Part shown: piece by piece, positions 41,133 through 50,955 of the stretch | How the letters are laid out: the number at the start of each line of letters is the position of its first letter | Position numbering within the stretch: the first letter of the stretch is position 1 | Assembly: GCF_014879975.1 (NCBI RefSeq) | Contig: NZ_CP062500.1 | Span: 62,001 to 126,000 of the forward strand | Direction of reading: 5' to 3' | DNA from: Vibrio bathopelagicus | GTDB lineage: Bacteria > Pseudomonadota > Gammaproteobacteria > Enterobacterales > Vibrionaceae | Length of the DNA: 64,000 nucleotides | The notes under the pieces: generated by a model | Told to the model about the DNA's origin: nothing | Database searches by the model: none | What the model saw: the letters and a program-made list of their open reading frames with translations, nothing else | Position numbers and translations under genes: made by a program

Positions 41133-42665
41133 ATGCAATGGATTATCGAACATCAGGCAACGCTTATTGCTGCTATTTCCGGCGCGCTCGTCAGCGGCGG
41201 TGTGGTGGGCTGGTGGATCAAACAGAAGTTCTCTTTTCAGCAGCGACTTCTTGAACAGCAACTAGAGTCCGACCGTTTGCTGCATGAGTCACAACAATCT
41301 CAGCTCAAATCCTCACTCGCAGAGGCACAACAAGAGCTCAATGAGCTGGATGATGATCGAGACAAAGCGGCATTTGAACTTAAGCAGGCCCATGGCAAGG
41401 TGATGGCTGCGATGGAGAAGCTGCGCTATTTTGAAGCAGTGAAGCAAGAGCGTCAGCAGTATGCCGATGATATCAATGTTCTTAAGGAGCATAAGTCTGA
41501 GTTGGAGGCTGAGCTGCGCGAGCAAGAGGCGAGGCACGACCAAGAAAATCTCGCCAACAGTGAAAAACTGCAATTGTTAGAGCAAGCAGAATCTCGACTT
41601 AAGCAGCAGTTTGAACTGTTAGCAAATCAACTCTTTGAGAGCAAAACCGCCAAGGTCGATCAGCAGAACAAGCAGAGCCTCGAAGGTTTGTTGTCACCGC
41701 TGAAAGAGCAGTTGGAAGGCTTTAAGAAGCAGGTTAATGATAGCTTCAGTCAAGAAGCCAAAGAGCGTCACACCTTGGTACACGAGCTTAAAAACCTGCA
41801 ACGTCTCAATGAAAGCATGACACGTGAAGCGGTTAACCTGACTCAGGCGCTAAAGGGTGATAATAAACAACAAGGTAACTGGGGGGAAGTGGTACTGGCT
41901 CGTGTGTTGGCGGATTCAGGCTTACGAGAAGGCCATGAATATCAAACTCAGGTGAACCTGCAAAACGATGCCGGAAAGCGTTACCAACCGGATGTGATCG
42001 TGCATTTGCCACAAGATAAGCAGGTGGTGGTGGATTCAAAAATGGCGTTGGTGGCATTTGAGCGCTACTTCAACGCTGAGACCGATCAACAACGTGACGC
42101 AGCACTGCGTGATCATTTGGCTTCATTGCGAGCGCACATTAAAGGCTTGAGCCAAAAGGACTATCATCAGCTCAAAGGCATACAGAGCCTTGATTATGTA
42201 TTGATGTTTATCCCAGTTGAGCCTGCATTCCAAGTGGCGATTCAGGCTGATCCTAGTTTGGTTAAAGATGCGATGGAGCAAAACATCATCTTGGTCAGCC
42301 CAACCACCCTGCTGGTGGCACTGCGTACCATTGATAACTTGTGGCGTAACGAAAGGCAGAACCAGAATGCACAAATCATTGCAGAGCGTGCGAGCAAGCT
42401 TTACGACAAGCTGCGCTTGTTTGTTGATGATATGGAAGGCCTTGGTAGCTCATTAGACAGAGCCAACCAAAGCTACCAAGGTGCCATGAATAAGCTGGTG
42501 ACTGGGCGCGGTAACGTGATTCGTCAGGCAGAGAGCTTTAAGCAATTGGGTGTTGAAGTGAAGAAACCTATCTCGGTTGGCTTGGCGGAAATCGCTCAAA
42601 ATGAGGCTTTTTCAGAAAATGCCTCCTTAGTAGAAAGACAACCTGCTGAGGATAAAGTAAACTAA
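41133..42665 (+). CDS. rmuC: DNA recombination protein RmuC
   Basis: 510 aa. An N-terminal TM segment (about 8-26) is followed by a long Gln/Glu/Lys coiled coil (about 30-230) and the RmuC nuclease-like domain (about 245-430: QGNWGEVVLARVLADSGLREG; KRYQPDVIVHLPQDKQVVVDSKM). RmuC limits inversions at short inverted repeats. The PD...DSK arrangement is consistent with a nuclease core. Precedes ubiE on the same strand by about 50 bases. Confidence 0.94.
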   Translation: MQWIIEHQATLIAAISGALVSGGVVGWWIKQKFSFQQRLLEQQLESDRLLHESQQSQLKSSLAEAQQELNELDDDRDKAAFELKQAHGKVMAAMEKLRYFEAVKQERQQYADDINVLKEHKSELEAELREQEARHDQENLANSEKLQLLEQAESRLKQQFELLANQLFESKTAKVDQQNKQSLEGLLSPLKEQLEGFKKQVNDSFSQEAKERHTLVHELKNLQRLNESMTREAVNLTQALKGDNKQQGNWGEVVLARVLADSGLREGHEYQTQVNLQNDAGKRYQPDVIVHLPQDKQVVVDSKMALVAFERYFNAETDQQRDAALRDHLASLRAHIKGLSQKDYHQLKGIQSLDYVLMFIPVEPAFQVAIQADPSLVKDAMEQNIILVSPTTLLVALRTIDNLWRNERQNQNAQIIAERASKLYDKLRLFVDDMEGLGSSLDRANQSYQGAMNKLVTGRGNVIRQAESFKQLGVEVKKPISVGLAEIAQNEAFSENASLVERQPAEDKVN

Positions 42666-42715
42666 TCGGCCGCAGCGCCTCTAAACAGAGAGTGTACTGT
42701 CGATGAGAACTTACC

Positions 42716-43510
42716 ATGGTAGATAACAGCATTATGGACACAAGCGTGCAGACAAATTCAGCAGTAGAGTCAGAAACCACACACTTTGGTTTTGAAACAG
42801 TCGCGAAAGACGAAAAAGTCGCGAAAGTAGCAGAGGTATTTCACTCTGTAGCCGCTAAATACGACATCATGAATGACTTAATGTCGGGTGGTGTTCACCG
42901 CTTGTGGAAGCGATTCACGATTGATTGCAGTGGCGTACGCCCTGGTCAACGTATCCTAGACCTTGGTGGTGGTACCGGCGATCTTACTGCGAAATTCTCG
43001 CGTATCGTTGGCGAAAAAGGCCACGTGGTTCTTGCTGATATCAACAACTCAATGCTGAATGTTGGCCGCGATAAGCTGCGTGATAGCGGTATTGTTGGCA
43101 ACGTACATTACGTACAAGCGAATGCTGAAGAGCTGCCTTTCCCAGATAACTATTTTGATTGCATTACGATCAGCTTCTGTCTGCGTAACGTTACGGACAA
43201 AGACAAAGCGCTGCGTTCAATGTACCGCGTACTTAAGCCGGGTGGTCGTCTGTTAGTTCTTGAGTTTTCTAAGCCCGTACTTGAACCACTATCAAAGGTT
43301 TACGATGCATACTCTTTCCACCTATTGCCAAAAATGGGTGAGCTGATTGCTAACGATGCAGACAGCTATCGTTACCTTGCAGAATCAATCCGTATGCACC
43401 CTAACCAAGAAACCTTGGAAGGTATGATGCAAGAAGCGGGTTTTGAAAATACTAAATACTTCAACCTAACGGGCGGCATTGTTGCGCTGCACCGCGGTTA
43501 CAAGTTCTAG
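42716..43510 (+). CDS. ubiE: Ubiquinone/menaquinone methyltransferase UbiE
   Basis: SAM-dependent C-methyltransferase of ubiquinone and menaquinone synthesis. SAM motif [15 protein letters not shown] and family motifs [19 protein letters not shown] and FCLRNVTDK are intact. 264 aa from ATG 42716; the ATG at 42734 (258 aa) is also possible, since neither has a strong ribosome binding site. Forms the ubiE-ubiJ-ubiB cluster with its neighbours. Confidence 0.96.
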   Translation: MVDNSIMDTSVQTNSAVESETTHFGFETVAKDEKVAKVAEVFHSVAAKYDIMNDLMSGGVHRLWKRFTIDCSGVRPGQRILDLGGGTGDLTAKFSRIVGEKGHVVLADINNSMLNVGRDKLRDSGIVGNVHYVQANAEELPFPDNYFDCITISFCLRNVTDKDKALRSMYRVLKPGGRLLVLEFSKPVLEPLSKVYDAYSFHLLPKMGELIANDADSYRYLAESIRMHPNQETLEGMMQEAGFENTKYFNLTGGIVALHRGYKF

Positions 43511-43563
43511 TCGAACTTGGTAGCAGGCTCGTTGAGTGTGCTAAAAAATAAGAATAAAGATAG

Positions 43564-43593
43564 AACGGATAGGTTATGGCTTATCCGTTTTAA
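43564..43593 (+). other. Hairpin between ubiE and ubiJ
   Basis: AACGGATA / TATCCGTT with a 10-base loop, followed by TTAAAAGG which contains the ubiJ ribosome binding site region. It could attenuate or process the ubi transcript; the T run is short. Confidence 0.45.
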
Positions 43594-43608
43594 AAGGTAA
43601 GGACAGTC

Positions 43609-44214
43609 ATGCCATTTGATCCATTGGTCACCGCGGTTATTGAAACCTCTTTAAATACTTTCGTGAACGATGATCCAGCTTTGGTTCGTCGTTTGTCTCG
43701 TTTAAAGGGGCAGATCATTCAAGTTAATTTGAAAGAGCTGAATAAAACACTCACTTTCGTTTTTAGCCAACAAATCGATGTGTTGTCTGAATACGAAGGA
43801 CAACCTGATTGCTACCTATCTTTGAACCTATCGGTACTGCCAGAACTGCGTGAGCAATCGAACATCACTAAGTTGATCAAGCAAGATAAGCTGATCTTAG
43901 AGGGTGATATTCAACTGGCTCAGAAATTTGCTCAGCTAATGACAGACTGCAAGCCTGACTTGGAAGAGTGGCTATCGCGTGTGACTGGAGATGTGGTTGC
44001 TCATACCTTGGTACAAGGCGTTAAGAATGTCGGCGGCCTTGTGGCGAAGCAAGCGACTAAGCATCAAAACCACCTCGCTCAGGTATTAACTGAAGAGTGG
44101 AAGATTGCACCAGCGCCATTAGAAGTGGCACATTTTTGCGATCAGGTTGATGACGTGAAAAGCTCAGTTGCACGTCTTGAAGCTAAATTGAACGCTCTGT
44201 TGGAGAAAGCATGA
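43609..44214 (+). CDS. ubiJ: Ubiquinone biosynthesis accessory factor UbiJ
   Basis: 201 aa with an SCP2 lipid-binding domain (about 15-115) and a C-terminal helix ([18 protein letters not shown]). UbiJ with UbiK organises the Ubi metabolon that binds hydrophobic intermediates. It overlaps ubiB by 4 bases (ATGA), so the two are coupled. Confidence 0.93.
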   Translation: MPFDPLVTAVIETSLNTFVNDDPALVRRLSRLKGQIIQVNLKELNKTLTFVFSQQIDVLSEYEGQPDCYLSLNLSVLPELREQSNITKLIKQDKLILEGDIQLAQKFAQLMTDCKPDLEEWLSRVTGDVVAHTLVQGVKNVGGLVAKQATKHQNHLAQVLTEEWKIAPAPLEVAHFCDQVDDVKSSVARLEAKLNALLEKA

Positions 44215-45845
44215 CCCCAACAGAACTGAAACGTCTTTATCATATTATCAAGGTACAGTTGGAATACGGCCTTGATGAATTGATGCCTGAGCACCAGCTG
44301 ACCAAAGCCCCTTTGCTGGCGCGAAAATCACTGTTTTGGCTCAAGAATAAGCATCAAGATAAAGAATTAGGCCATCGCTTGCGTTTAGCGTTGCAAGAAT
44401 TAGGGCCTGTTTGGATTAAGTTTGGTCAGATGATGTCAACGCGTCGCGACCTATTTCCTCCTCATATCGCTGATCAGCTGGCGCTATTGCAAGATCAAGT
44501 GGCGCCGTTTGATGGCCAATTAGCTAAGCGAGATATGGAAAAAGCCCTAGGTGGCAGCTTAGATAACTGGTTTACTGACTTTGATATCGAGCCACTGGCT
44601 TCAGCTTCTATCGCTCAGGTGCATACTGCGAAGCTTAAAGAGAGCGGTCGTGAGATTGTTCTGAAGGTAATTCGCCCTGATATTCGTCCAGTGATTGATG
44701 CAGATCTAAAACTGATGCACCGAATGGCGCGTATAGTCGCTAAGTCGCTTCCTGAAGCACGTCGTTTGAAACCTGTTGAGGTGGTTCACGAGTACGAGAA
44801 AACGTTACTTGATGAACTAGACCTGCGCCGCGAGGCAGCCAATGCGATTCAACTTCGACGTAATTTTGAAGGCAGCGAAGAGCTGTATGTCCCAGAGGTT
44901 ATCCCTGATTTAAGCAGTGAAACCTTGATGGTGTCAGAGCGAATCTATGGTATTCAAGTTTCAGATATTGAAACTCTGAACGCCAATGGCACTAACATGA
45001 AATTGCTGGCTGAACGCGGTGTGACGGTATTCTTCACCCAAGTGTTCCGCGACAGCTTTTTCCATGCAGACATGCACCCGGGCAACGTGTTCGTTAACCC
45101 AGAAAATCCAGATAACCCGCAGTGGATTGGCTTGGATTGTGGCATTGTCGGCACGCTGAACAGCGAAGATAAGCGCTATTTAGCCGAAAACCTGCTGGCT
45201 TTCTTTAATCGAGATTACCGAAAAGTCGCAGAGCTTCACGTTGATTCTGGTTGGGTTCCACACGACACCAACGTCAACGATTTCGAATTCGCGATTCGTA
45301 TGGTGTGTGAGCCGATTTTTGCAAAACCACTTGGTGAGATCTCATTTGGCCATGTGTTGCTAAACTTATTTAATACAGCAAGACGTTTCAACATGGAGGT
45401 TCAACCTCAGTTGGTGCTTCTGCAGAAGACCTTGTTGTATGTGGAAGGCCTAGGTCGTCAGTTGTATCCGCAACTTGATCTGTGGGCAACGGCTAAGCCT
45501 TTCCTTGAAACCTGGATGATGAACCAGGTGGGGCCGCAAGCTGTGATTAACGCAGTAAAAGAGCGTGCGCCATTCTGGGCAGAAAAACTGCCAGAGCTGC
45601 CAGAGCTACTTTATGACAGCTTGCGCCAAGGTAAAGCGATGAACCACAGAATGGATCAGCTTTATCAAGGCTATAGAGATAGTAAGCGTCAGCAAGCAAC
45701 TGGAAAGTTTTTGTTTGGCGTTGGAGCAACTTTAGTCGTATGCTCCGCAATATTAGTTTCAAGCCCTTATGAGCAGCTATCTATGGGCTGTGGCATCGCA
45801 GGTGTCACATTTTGGCTGCTAAGTTGGCGAGCTTACCGTCGTTAG
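44211..45845 (+). CDS. ubiB: Ubiquinone biosynthesis kinase-like protein UbiB
   Basis: 544 aa, ABC1/ADCK/UbiB family ATPase needed for ubiquinone synthesis. The family-specific KxGQ motif is in [16 protein letters not shown], the Ala-rich loop in [13 protein letters not shown], the catalytic site in [13 protein letters not shown], and the metal-binding motif in GLDCGIVG. Two C-terminal TM helices (about 498-538) anchor it to the inner membrane. The tat operon follows 50 bases later. Confidence 0.97.
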   Translation: MTPTELKRLYHIIKVQLEYGLDELMPEHQLTKAPLLARKSLFWLKNKHQDKELGHRLRLALQELGPVWIKFGQMMSTRRDLFPPHIADQLALLQDQVAPFDGQLAKRDMEKALGGSLDNWFTDFDIEPLASASIAQVHTAKLKESGREIVLKVIRPDIRPVIDADLKLMHRMARIVAKSLPEARRLKPVEVVHEYEKTLLDELDLRREAANAIQLRRNFEGSEELYVPEVIPDLSSETLMVSERIYGIQVSDIETLNANGTNMKLLAERGVTVFFTQVFRDSFFHADMHPGNVFVNPENPDNPQWIGLDCGIVGTLNSEDKRYLAENLLAFFNRDYRKVAELHVDSGWVPHDTNVNDFEFAIRMVCEPIFAKPLGEISFGHVLLNLFNTARRFNMEVQPQLVLLQKTLLYVEGLGRQLYPQLDLWATAKPFLETWMMNQVGPQAVINAVKERAPFWAEKLPELPELLYDSLRQGKAMNHRMDQLYQGYRDSKRQQATGKFLFGVGATLVVCSAILVSSPYEQLSMGCGIAGVTFWLLSWRAYRR

Positions 45846-45899
45846 ACAGTAGACTTCCTTAATATTTTTTATGTGTAGACAGACCCGAGGACAATGACA

Positions 45900-46154
45900 A
45901 TGGGTGGTATCAGTATTTGGCAACTTCTAATCATTGCTGTAATTGTAATTTTGCTATTCGGAACGAAGAAGCTGCGCGGTATGGGCGGTGACTTAGGTTC
46001 AGCGGTTAAAGGCTTCAAAAAAGCAATGAGCGATGAAGATAAGCCTGCAGATAAGAAAGATGCAGACTTTGAACCAAAGAATATTGAACAGCAGAAGAAA
46101 GAAGCTAGCGCTGAAACAACTGCTGAAACAAAGAAAGACAAAGAGCAGGCGTAA
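45900..46154 (+). CDS. tatA: Twin-arginine translocase subunit TatA
   Basis: 84 aa: N-terminal TM helix ([18 protein letters not shown]), the hinge with [10 protein letters not shown], an amphipathic helix, then a charged acidic/lysine tail. The ATG at 45900 is preferred, with an alternative ATG 6 bases upstream at 45894. Forms the protein-conducting pore with TatB and TatC. Confidence 0.95.
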   Translation: MGGISIWQLLIIAVIVILLFGTKKLRGMGGDLGSAVKGFKKAMSDEDKPADKKDADFEPKNIEQQKKEASAETTAETKKDKEQA

Positions 46155-46157
46155 ATC

Positions 46158-46565
46158 GTGTTTGATATCGGTTTTTGGGAACTGGTATTAATATCTGTCG
46201 TTGGGTTAGTGGTTTTAGGGCCTGAGCGTTTGCCCGTTGCAATTCGCAGTATCTCCAAGTTTGTTGGGCAAGCGAAAAGCATGGCAAATAGTGTGAAAGA
46301 TGAACTTTCTCATGAGCTTAAGGTTCAAGAACTGCAAGAAAACCTACGCAAGGCGGAAAAAATGGGTATGGAAGATTTATCTCCAGACCTAAAAGCGTCA
46401 GTCGATGAACTCAAGCAGGCCGCTGCTGAAGTTCAACGTCCGTATGCTAAGCCTGAGTCTGATAAGCCAAGTGAGACTAAACCTAGTGTCACGGAAACTG
46501 TTGAATCTGAAACCATTCAGGTCAACAGCGAAGCTTCAGCACCGTCAGATAAGAAAGCCGAATAG
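46158..46565 (+). CDS. tatB: Twin-arginine translocase subunit TatB
   Basis: 135 aa. N-terminal TM helix ([20 protein letters not shown]), the conserved [10 protein letters not shown], a long amphipathic helix and a Lys/Glu/Pro tail. A GTG start lies 4 bases after the tatA stop. With TatC it forms the signal-peptide receptor. Confidence 0.95.
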   Translation: MFDIGFWELVLISVVGLVVLGPERLPVAIRSISKFVGQAKSMANSVKDELSHELKVQELQENLRKAEKMGMEDLSPDLKASVDELKQAAAEVQRPYAKPESDKPSETKPSVTETVESETIQVNSEASAPSDKKAE

Positions 46566-46679
46566 TCTCGCAAGGAGGAGTCGCCGGATACTTGAGTCGC
46601 TAGATGTTTAAGTCGATAGCTATTCAAGTGGATAGATACGTGCGGCTCCTTTTCGATCTTCCTGTTTAAGAGGTTTGAC

Positions 46680-47435
46680 ATGTCTTCGACTGAGCAGACA
46701 CAGCCTTTAATTAGCCATCTTCTAGAACTGCGTAATCGCTTACTACGTGCGATTGTTGCGGTTCTGGTGGTGTTTGTTGGGCTAATTTATTTCGCTAATG
46801 ATATTTATGAGTTCGTCTCTGCACCTTTGGTAGATCGCTTACCTGAAGGCGCGACGATGATCGCAACCGATGTTGCGTCGCCATTTTTCACACCTTTAAA
46901 ACTGACCTTGATCGCGTCTATATTTCTCGCGGTTCCGTTTATTTTGTATCAGGTGTGGGCTTTTGTCGCTCCGGGCTTATACAAGCATGAGAAGCGCTTG
47001 ATCATGCCGTTATTGGCTTCAAGCTCATTGCTGTTTTACTGTGGTGTGGCGTTCGCTTACTTCATTGTATTCCCGTTGGTGTTTGGCTTTTTTACCGCCA
47101 TATCATTAGGGGGAGTAGAGTTCGCAACCGACATATCGAGTTACCTTGATTTTGTACTCGCGTTGTTCTTTGCCTTTGGTATTGCTTTTGAAGTGCCAGT
47201 CGCCATTATCTTGCTATGTTGGACGGGGGCAACGACACCAAAAGAGCTGTCAGAGAAGCGTCCTTACATTGTTGTCGGTGCGTTTATTGTCGGCATGATG
47301 CTAACGCCGCCTGATATGATCTCGCAGACACTGTTGGCGATTCCGATGTGTATCCTGTTTGAGATTGGCCTGTTCTTTGCGCGTTTCTATGTGCGCAAAC
47401 CAGATGCCGATGAAGAGGAAGAAACTGAATCTTAA
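46680..47435 (+). CDS. tatC: Twin-arginine translocase subunit TatC
   Basis: 251 aa with six TM helices. Family motifs [13 protein letters not shown] at the N-terminus and [13 protein letters not shown] in the first periplasmic region. It binds twin-arginine signal peptides. Last gene of the tat operon, with a terminator 60 bases later. Confidence 0.97.
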   Translation: MSSTEQTQPLISHLLELRNRLLRAIVAVLVVFVGLIYFANDIYEFVSAPLVDRLPEGATMIATDVASPFFTPLKLTLIASIFLAVPFILYQVWAFVAPGLYKHEKRLIMPLLASSSLLFYCGVAFAYFIVFPLVFGFFTAISLGGVEFATDISSYLDFVLALFFAFGIAFEVPVAIILLCWTGATTPKELSEKRPYIVVGAFIVGMMLTPPDMISQTLLAIPMCILFEIGLFFARFYVRKPDADEEEETES

Positions 47436-47493
47436 TTCGCAAAGTGCTGTAAGAGCATAAGCGTTAGAGTCCTTCAGCAAAAAATCACATAAT

Positions 47494-47523
47494 AAAAAAG
47501 CGGCCCAAGGCCGCTTTTTTATT
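47494..47523. terminator. Bidirectional terminator between tatC and the 38-codon gene
   Basis: GCGGCC / GGCCGC around CAA, with A6 before and T7 after. It can serve tatC on the plus strand and the small gene on the minus strand. Confidence 0.92.
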
Positions 47524-47531
47524 ATGTCTGT

Positions 47532-47648
47532 TTATCGAATCTTTAACTGATAGCCACAGTTCTGACATATATAGAGCTCTTTGATGCCCAAAATTTTATG
47601 CCATAGAGTTCGATGTTGACGTTGTAAGTGTTGTGAGTGGTCGCACAT
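47532..47648 (-). CDS. Small Cys/His-rich protein (38 aa)
   Basis: Between tatC and tatD. A strong GGAGGT lies 7 bases upstream of ATG 47648, and the frame of 38 codons is followed directly by the shared terminator. The protein begins MCDHSQH and ends with CQNCGYQLKIR, so Cys2, His4, His7, Cys28 and Cys31 could make a zinc site. The CxxC near the C-terminus looks like half a zinc ribbon. I do not know a function. The ribosome binding site and terminator make it likely to be real. Confidence 0.75.
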   Translation of the reverse strand: MCDHSQHLQRQHRTLWHKILGIKELYICQNCGYQLKIR

Positions 47649-47747
47649 ATCAACTACCTCCATATGCAGGTGGTTGATAGTATACAGATCGCCTTGTTAT
47701 AACAAATAAATTGGCTAAAAACTCATATAATTCAATTATTAATAGTT

Positions 47748-48512
47748 CTATTGCAAATTAAATAGCTCTTTAGCATTCGCTGTGGTTATGCTTTCGACTT
47801 CATCGATAGTAATACCACGCAATTCGGCGATGTGTTTTGCCACCAATTCTGTATAGGCTGGTTCATTGCGTTTACCGCGATTCGGTGTTGGTGCTAAGTA
47901 TGGGCAATCTGTCTCTAGAATGACGTAATTCATATCAAGGTGTGGGATCACCTTATCCATCCCTGAATTCTTAAAGGTCGATACGCCGCCTAAACCTAGG
48001 TGAAAGCCGAGTGCGTTGATCGCTTGAGCTTCCTCTAAGCTGCTACCAAAGCAGTGGAATACGCCACGTAAGCTGCCATCTTGTTCTGTACGAAGTAGGG
48101 CAAGTGTCTCTTCAATAGAATCACGCGTGTGGATCACGACAGGTAGATCGAGTTCTTTTGCCCACTGCAGTTGAGTCACGAATGCCATTTCTTGTTCTGC
48201 TTTAAAGGTTTTATCCCAGTACAGGTCGATACCGATTTCACCGACGGCAATAAAATCATGTTTATCGAACCAAGCTCGAATCGTTTTCAGGGTCTGTTCG
48301 ATATTTGCATCCACATAACAAGGGTGTAAGCCCATCATTGAACGACATACCTCTGGAAACTGAGCTTCCGTCGCGAGCATTGGCTCGATAGATTCTAAAT
48401 CAATGTTAGGCAATAGAATCGTATCAATACCTTTGGCAAGTGCGCGCTGCACCACTTGTTCGCGGTCTTCGTCGAATTCACTCGCGTAAATATGGGCATG
48501 GGTGTCGATCAT
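47748..48512 (-). CDS. tatD: TatD-family metal-dependent hydrolase
   Basis: 254 aa TIM-barrel nuclease/hydrolase. The metal ligands are in the N-terminal DTHAHIYA, the Glu in AVGEIGIDLYWD, His in VIHTRDS and FHCFGS, and Asp in LETDCPYLAPTP. Linked to tat only by position; TatD-family proteins act as DNases. Transcribed convergently with the tat operon. Confidence 0.93.
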   Translation of the reverse strand: MIDTHAHIYASEFDEDREQVVQRALAKGIDTILLPNIDLESIEPMLATEAQFPEVCRSMMGLHPCYVDANIEQTLKTIRAWFDKHDFIAVGEIGIDLYWDKTFKAEQEMAFVTQLQWAKELDLPVVIHTRDSIEETLALLRTEQDGSLRGVFHCFGSSLEEAQAINALGFHLGLGGVSTFKNSGMDKVIPHLDMNYVILETDCPYLAPTPNRGKRNEPAYTELVAKHIAELRGITIDEVESITTANAKELFNLQ

Positions 48513-48669
48513 TATTTTGTCCTGAAAGCAGTCTGTACTGAGTTGTCATGAGTATACGGCAGTGTGAGGAGAAGGTCATTTTTTGCCATTTATCCCTTTT
48601 TTTGAATGGGTTTTTCGCTTTACTGCTAGCGTCCTGAGCCATCAGTGATATGCTTTTGCCAGTATTTAG

Positions 48670-49764
<1,095 letters not shown>

Positions 49765-49792
49765 CGATCTAGAGTTGCTTAATTGATCACTA

Positions 49793-49825
49793 AAAGGGTT
49801 GGCCGTTGTGCCAGCCCTTTTGTTT
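49793..49825 (+). terminator. Terminator of hemB
   Basis: AAAGGGTTGG / CCAGCCCTTT (one G-T pair) with a short loop, followed by TTTTGTTTT. Confidence 0.85.
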
Positions 49826-49842
49826 TATGAGGATGACACAAT

Positions 49843-50277
49843 ATGTCTGTTATTGTGCGTGAAGGCTCGTTAGAAGAGGTTGTTTCTGTTGTTGAACAGA
49901 TTGCCGAGTTTGCCAAAAAAGAGAGTGTAGCATCTTTATCGGAGCGATTAGCGGGTAAAACAAGCCTGATCCTCGTTGCTGAAGAAGCGGGTGTGTTACT
50001 GGGTTTTAAGATCGGTTATGAATTGGATGAAAACACATTTTATAGCTGGTTTGGTGGTGTTTCATCATTGGCGAGGAACAAGGGTGTGGCGCAAGCGCAA
50101 CTTGATGTTCAAGAGCAGTGGGTGAAGCAACAGGGCTATCAACAACTGAAAGTGAAATCTCGTAATCAGTTTCCAGCCATGCTGCGTTTGTTATTGAGAA
50201 ATGGTTACCTAATCGAAAAATTAGAAGAAAAAGAAGACATTAATGCCCATAGAATTCATTTTTTGAAGCAAATTTGA
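49843..50277 (+). CDS. GNAT-family N-acetyltransferase
   Basis: 144 aa. The GNAT fold is recognisable: an N-terminal strand-helix (VSVVEQIAEFAKKE), the core strands (SLILVAEEAGVLLGFKIGYE), the acetyl-CoA motif with VSSLARNKGVAQ, a variant of RxxGxG, and the C-terminal LLLRNGY. The acceptor substrate is unknown. It lies between hemB and ryhB; a single gene with an ATG after a GAGGA ribosome binding site. Confidence 0.88.
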   Translation: MSVIVREGSLEEVVSVVEQIAEFAKKESVASLSERLAGKTSLILVAEEAGVLLGFKIGYELDENTFYSWFGGVSSLARNKGVAQAQLDVQEQWVKQQGYQQLKVKSRNQFPAMLRLLLRNGYLIEKLEEKEDINAHRIHFLKQI

Positions 50278-50331
50278 GCACTATAATTAAAGAATTAGAA
50301 ATTAAATGAGATTTATTATCATTTAAGTGTT

Positions 50332-50361
50332 GACTATTAAATGAGAATCATTATTATTAAC
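50332..50361 (+). promoter_or_regulatory. ryhB promoter with Fur box
   Basis: TTGACT (50332-50337), 16-base spacer, TATTAT (50354-50359). ATGAGAATCATTATTATT over the spacer and -10 is a good Fur box, which fits iron-dependent repression of ryhB. Confidence 0.85.
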
Positions 50362-50365
50362 TTCG

Positions 50366-50584
50366 TCTTAGGGAATGAGGAAATGTTCACAAGGATGTTA
50401 AGTACTCAAGTATCTACTTGGCTACTCAACAGAATTCTCGCGAACTTGTACTAAGTTCTTTTTGACACGACATTGCTCACATTGCTTCCAGTGTAATTTA
50501 TAGCTTTTAGGTAAAGCTGTGATATTCAATTTGAATAGCTTTACCGGTTTTTGCTAGGCGACATCTTCGGGTGTCGCTTTTTTT
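50366..50584 (+). ncRNA. ryhB: RyhB small regulatory RNA
   Basis: Contains the conserved RyhB core CGACATTGCTCACATTGCTT at 50468-50487, which in E. coli pairs with target mRNAs through Hfq. About 219 bases from the predicted start to the terminator, the long form known in Vibrio rather than the 90-base enterobacterial form. It ends with stem GCGACATC / GGTGTCGC, a TTCG tetraloop and a T7 run. The position between a GNAT gene and polA matches the known Vibrio locus. Under low iron it down-regulates iron-using proteins; ftnA is in the same window. Confidence 0.94.
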
Positions 50585-50668
50585 ATATCTCAATTTCAAC
50601 AAGATGCATATTTAGTGGCACGTATTTTTATGAATAAAACGCCATCAGCATTCTTTTCCACAATCCAA

Positions 50669-50702
50669 GATCTAAAAAAGATCGTTGATCATATGTTCGA
50701 TC
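50669..50702. other. Cluster of four GATC sites upstream of polA
   Basis: GATC occurs at 50669, 50680, 50687 and 50699. Four Dam sites in 34 bases is dense for this AT-rich stretch. Confidence 0.7.
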
Positions 50703-50795
50703 TGTAAATTAGTTCTTTATTTTCATGTGTTTATATCTATTTTTTGCTTGGCTTAGTCGAGTTCTCAACAGGGTGGATAAATAATATAAACAGAG

Positions 50796-50804
50796 TTATC
50801 CACA
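50796..50804 (+). promoter_or_regulatory. DnaA box upstream of polA
   Basis: TTATCCACA is a perfect DnaA box. A near match on the other strand (from GGTGGATAAA) lies about 20 bases upstream. Could link polA expression to DnaA. Confidence 0.55.
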
Positions 50805-50955
50805 GGTGGGCCCTGTCGCGGAACAAAAAATAACAATAAATTGATTACAACGAATACAATCGAGTCAACGGATAAGGATCGACAACGTAGAATCCAATTA
50901 GCAGACGTGGCATCCTTAACAGATTATTTCTGTACTTACTGGATACACAAACATT

